64,000 nt of DNA. Origin: Clostridium scatologenes (GTDB lineage: Bacteria > Bacillota > Clostridia > Clostridiales > Clostridiaceae). Under the pieces are notes generated by a model. It saw only the letters and a program-made list of their open reading frames with translations. It searched no databases and was not told the origin of the DNA. The stretch is taken from contig NZ_CP009933.1 of assembly GCF_000968375.1 (NCBI RefSeq), positions 1-64,000 on the forward strand, in the 5' to 3' direction. Positions 61,772 through 64,000 of the stretch are shown piece by piece (position 1 is the first letter of the stretch; each line of letters opens with the position of its first letter). The position numbers and the translations under genes were made by a program.

Positions 61772-62503
61772 ATGGTAAACAAAAAACTAATGACCAAGGT
61801 TATAGCAGCATTAGTAGTAAGTGGAACACTTTTGTCTACTGCAACTTATGCATCAGCTAAAAGTGCAACTTCAACTGCTAAAGTTAAAGCTTCCCAAAGC
61901 GCAAAGGTGAATCATAAGAAAGCAGGTACACCATTAAAAACAGAGCTTGATAAGCTTGTTACAGCAGGAACAATAACAGCAGATGAAGAAACAAAAATAT
62001 TAGATTTTCAAAAACAAAAAGCTACTGAAAAGAAAGCTGAGATGGAAAAAATAAAAGGAATGACAGCAGATCAGAGAAAAGCTTATTTTGCAGCAAACCC
62101 TAAGCAAAAAACTGATTTATTTACAGAATTAGTTAATGCTAACATAGTGACACAAGCTCAAGCAGATGCAATTAAAGCTGCTTTACCACAAAAACAAGTA
62201 AAACATAATGAAAATAAATCACAAAAAGGAATCAAGGCACAACTTGACAAACTTGTTACAGCAGGAACTATAACAGCAGATGAAGAAACTAAGATATTAG
62301 ATTTTCAAAAACAAAAAGCTGCTGAAAGAAAAGCTGAAATGGAAAAAGTAAAAGGAATGACAGCAGATCAAAGAAAAGATTATTTTGCAGCAAATCCTAA
62401 GCAGAAAACTGATTTATTTGCTGAATTAGTTAGCTCTAACATAATAACTCAAGCTCAGGCAGATGCAATTAAAGCAACTTTTCCACAAAAAGCTCATAAA
62501 TAG
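61772..62503 (+). CDS. Secreted protein of two near-identical repeats
   Basis: 243 residues. A signal peptide (about 1-28, cleavage near TYASA-K) is followed by a Lys/Ser/Thr-rich linker and two copies of an 86-residue unit at about 56-141 and 155-240, offset by 99 residues. Shared stretches include LDKLVTAGTITADEETKILD, FQKQKA, KGMTADQR and YFAANPKQKTDLF, with few substitutions. The units are helical, rich in Lys and Gln, and lack cysteines. I do not recognise a function; a cell-surface or matrix role is possible. AAAGGGG precedes the ATG, and a terminator follows. Confidence 0.8.
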   Translation: MVNKKLMTKVIAALVVSGTLLSTATYASAKSATSTAKVKASQSAKVNHKKAGTPLKTELDKLVTAGTITADEETKILDFQKQKATEKKAEMEKIKGMTADQRKAYFAANPKQKTDLFTELVNANIVTQAQADAIKAALPQKQVKHNENKSQKGIKAQLDKLVTAGTITADEETKILDFQKQKAAERKAEMEKVKGMTADQRKDYFAANPKQKTDLFAELVSSNIITQAQADAIKATFPQKAHK

Positions 62504-62509
62504 TTAATA

Positions 62510-62550
62510 AAAACAACCTTTAATTAGTTTTTTAAGGGTTGTTTTTATTT
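62510..62550 (+). terminator. Terminator after repeat protein gene
   Basis: AAAACAACCTT (from 62510) pairs with AAGGGTTGTTTT (one extra G), then TATTTT. Confidence 0.75.
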
Positions 62551-62573
62551 TGGTATAATATTACTTAATTGGC

Positions 62574-62601
62574 TTGACAATAGAGATAAAATCAGTATAT
62601 A
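62574..62601 (+). promoter_or_regulatory. Promoter of MarR-family gene
   Basis: TTGACA (62574-62579), 16-base spacer, TATATA (62596-62601). Confidence 0.5.
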
Positions 62602-62694
62602 TTATAAATAATTAGTAAACTGACAATTTATATATTAATTAAATTTTTAGGAAACTGGTTAAGAATAATACTTGTGAAAGGAAGGGAATAACAG

Positions 62695-63171
62695 TTGTAC
62701 AAAGAAAGCAAAGAATTAGATGATGATAGAAGCAGTTCATTAAGATTATTAGAGGTAATTTCTAAAACTTCTAATATGGTTCAAAAGGTACTTAATAAAT
62801 TTTACAAGGAACTTATGTTATCCGAAACTCAGTTTTCTGCACTGTATTTAATTTATTTAGCTGGAAATGATGGAATTATGTTATCTACTCTTGGTGAAAA
62901 AATGAATGTGACAAGAGCTAATATAACAACTCTTGTTGATAGAATGGTAGCAAGAGGATTAATTGAAAGAATAATAAATGAAAATGATAGAAGAAGCATA
63001 AAAGCTGTAGTAACAGATAATGGGAAAGAAATATTTAATAGTATATTACCTAAATATGAGGAATTTACATCTGTGCTTCTAAATTTTTTAACTGAAAATG
63101 AAAAGAAACGTTTCAATGAATTATTATTAAAGATACAAGAAGAACTTACTAAAAATTATTTGAATGATTAA
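62695..63171 (+). CDS. MarR-family transcriptional regulator
   Basis: 158 residues with the winged helix-turn-helix of MarR proteins: LSETQFSALYLIYLAGNDGI, LSTLGEKMNVTRANITTLVD, RMVARGLIERIINENDRRS and a C-terminal dimer helix. The start is TTG behind AAAGGAAGGGAATAACAG. It lies alone between the repeat-protein gene and bioY and may regulate itself or either neighbour; no palindromic site is clear in its promoter. Confidence 0.88.
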   Translation: MYKESKELDDDRSSSLRLLEVISKTSNMVQKVLNKFYKELMLSETQFSALYLIYLAGNDGIMLSTLGEKMNVTRANITTLVDRMVARGLIERIINENDRRSIKAVVTDNGKEIFNSILPKYEEFTSVLLNFLTENEKKRFNELLLKIQEELTKNYLND

Positions 63172-63188
63172 TAGAAAGAAAAAATAGC

Positions 63189-63218
63189 GGACTAAGTTAT
63201 CAAGTTATAACTTAGTCC
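63189..63218 (-). terminator. Terminator between marR-type gene and bioY
   Basis: GGACTAAGTTAT (63189-63200) pairs with ATAACTTAGTCC (63207-63218). On the reverse strand the stem is followed by GCTATTTTTT, so it ends the bio genes well; it may also act on the forward gene. Confidence 0.8.
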
Positions 63219-63247
63219 CAATTAATTATAATCCTAGTTTATATTAA

Positions 63248-63796
63248 TTAAGCTTGAAATAAATTAACCTTAATTAGTCGTTCACGTATTTTAGAACCTG
63301 CTAAGGTAGCAATTATAATTTTAGCAAGATCTCCAGGTATAAAAGGAATTACACCTGCAGAAAATGCTGCATGTGCTGATATATGAGCTTGATATGATAA
63401 CCACATACTACCAAAGACATAGCATACAGCAGTGCCTAGAACCATACCTACAAAGCATAAATACCATTTATCAAAAAAAGTATCGATGAAAAATCCTGCA
63501 ATTAGTGCCATAAAGAAAAATCCGATAATATAGCCGCCAGTAGGTCCGAATAATTTAGATGGACCACCAGAAAAGTTAGAGAATACTGGGATACCAACAA
63601 AACCAATTAACATATATATTATATAGCTGATAGATCCTTTTTTCATGCCAAGTGCGTAAAGTGCAAAATAGATTGCTAAATTTGTAAAGGAAATTGGTAC
63701 TACCCCAATAGGTATTGATAAAGGTCCAAGAATGCACATAACTGCAGCCATGACACCTATAACTGCCATTTGATAAACATTAGATTTCTTTTCCAT
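63248..63796 (-). CDS. bioY: Biotin transporter substrate-binding component BioY
   Basis: 182 residues, six membrane helices, the S-component of an ECF-type biotin importer. Visible family segments are MAAVMCILGPLSIPIGVVPI, SFTNLAIYFALYALG, IGFVGIPVFSNFSGG, GPTGGYIIGFFFMALIAG and FIPGDLAKIIIATLAG. GGAGGAG precedes the ATG. It follows bioB by about 38 bases on the same strand, so biotin synthesis and uptake share an operon. The energising ECF module must be encoded elsewhere. Confidence 0.93.
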   Translation of the reverse strand: MEKKSNVYQMAVIGVMAAVMCILGPLSIPIGVVPISFTNLAIYFALYALGMKKGSISYIIYMLIGFVGIPVFSNFSGGPSKLFGPTGGYIIGFFFMALIAGFFIDTFFDKWYLCFVGMVLGTAVCYVFGSMWLSYQAHISAHAAFSAGVIPFIPGDLAKIIIATLAGSKIRERLIKVNLFQA

Positions 63797-63834
63797 AATT
63801 CTCCTCCATTTTTATTGTATATAGTAGCTAAATG

Positions 63835-64000
63835 TTATTTTGAAATATCAAAGCCTAAGTTAGTTAACATTTCTTTATCCTGTATAGTATTATTACCTAC
63901 AGTGGTTAACATATCACCAGTGATTGTAGCATTAGCACCAGATAGAAATATTTTTTTACCACCGTCTTTAAAGTAACTTCTGCCTGCTGCCATACGAATA
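63835..64000 (-). CDS. bioB: Biotin synthase, C-terminal end (cut by window edge)
   Basis: 55 codons remain: IRMAAGRSYFKDGGKKIFLS, GANATITGDMLTTVGNNTIQ and DKEMLTNLGFDISK, ending in TAA at 63835. This is the conserved C-terminus of biotin synthase, including the Arg and Asn residues near the [2Fe-2S] and substrate sites. The radical-SAM core lies outside the window. It is the upstream gene of the bioB-bioY operon. Confidence 0.9.
   Translation of the reverse strand, partial: IRMAAGRSYFKDGGKKIFLSGANATITGDMLTTVGNNTIQDKEMLTNLGFDISK

Noticed and set aside
61930..62490. CRISPR-like or tandem DNA repeat
   Set aside because: The 297-base periodicity is in a protein-coding gene and reflects duplicated protein domains.

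Overview
The window looks like chromosome of a spore-forming, low-GC Firmicute, most likely Clostridium sensu stricto. DNA is very AT-rich, Shine-Dalgarno sequences are strong (AGGAGG-like), TTG/GTG starts are frequent, and the gene families are clostridial (GerW/YtfJ spore protein, YitT, three ECF sigma/anti-sigma pairs, RNase J-like beta-CASP protein). I cannot fix the species from sequence alone.

Layout. (1) 1-12.1 kb: hexuronate catabolism. It holds a mutarotase-like protein, uxaC, a GPH symporter, a chemoreceptor, a LacI-type regulator, uxaB, uxaA, kdgA and kdgK, which together take galacturonate to KDG-6-phosphate and on to pyruvate plus glyceraldehyde-3-phosphate. Two promoters are each flanked by a pair of CACGTG-centred operators, probably bound by the LacI protein. 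(2) 12.1-18 kb: two repeat elements, two ECF sigma/anti-sigma pairs (one anti-sigma gene broken in a T5 run) and a YhcG-like nuclease homologue with an altered active site. (3) 18.3-20.4 kb: NfeD/flotillin operon. (4) 20.8-26.9 kb: a more GC-rich island with an AraC regulator, zinc alcohol dehydrogenase, GPH symporter and split transketolase, then a convergent AAA+ ATPase gene.

(5) 28.6-45.6 kb: an exopolysaccharide locus with its own promoter and attenuated leader. It has two unusual LuxR-type regulators, the initiating sugar transferase, GDP-mannose and GDP-fucose synthesis (manC, gmd, fcl), a fused Wzz/BY-kinase-like protein, four glycosyltransferases, a Wzy-like polymerase, a beta-helix polysaccharide-active protein and a MurJ/Wzx flippase. 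One glycosyltransferase has an in-frame TGA where Trp is expected, and the polymerase seems to have ATA in place of its ATG start. (6) 45.7-52.8 kb: a complete lasso-peptide (RiPP) cluster, the most notable content of the window: nucleotidyltransferase, RRE/PqqD-like protein, transglutaminase-like leader peptidase, asparagine-synthetase-like cyclase, an unannotated-size 48-codon precursor gene (49787-49933), HPr-kinase-like peptide kinase and ABC exporter. A LytR-CpsA-Psr ligase follows, so the lasso cluster sits within the envelope-polysaccharide locus.

(7) 54-64 kb: YitT membrane protein; a reverse-strand block of ytfJ, a DUF2953 protein, zinc-finger anti-sigma and ECF sigma; an RNase J-like protein whose mRNA begins with a perfect 25-bp hairpin; an amino-acid permease; a secreted protein made of two near-identical repeats; a MarR regulator; bioY and the 3' end of bioB. 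I found no tRNA, rRNA, CRISPR array, insertion sequence with transposase or prophage.
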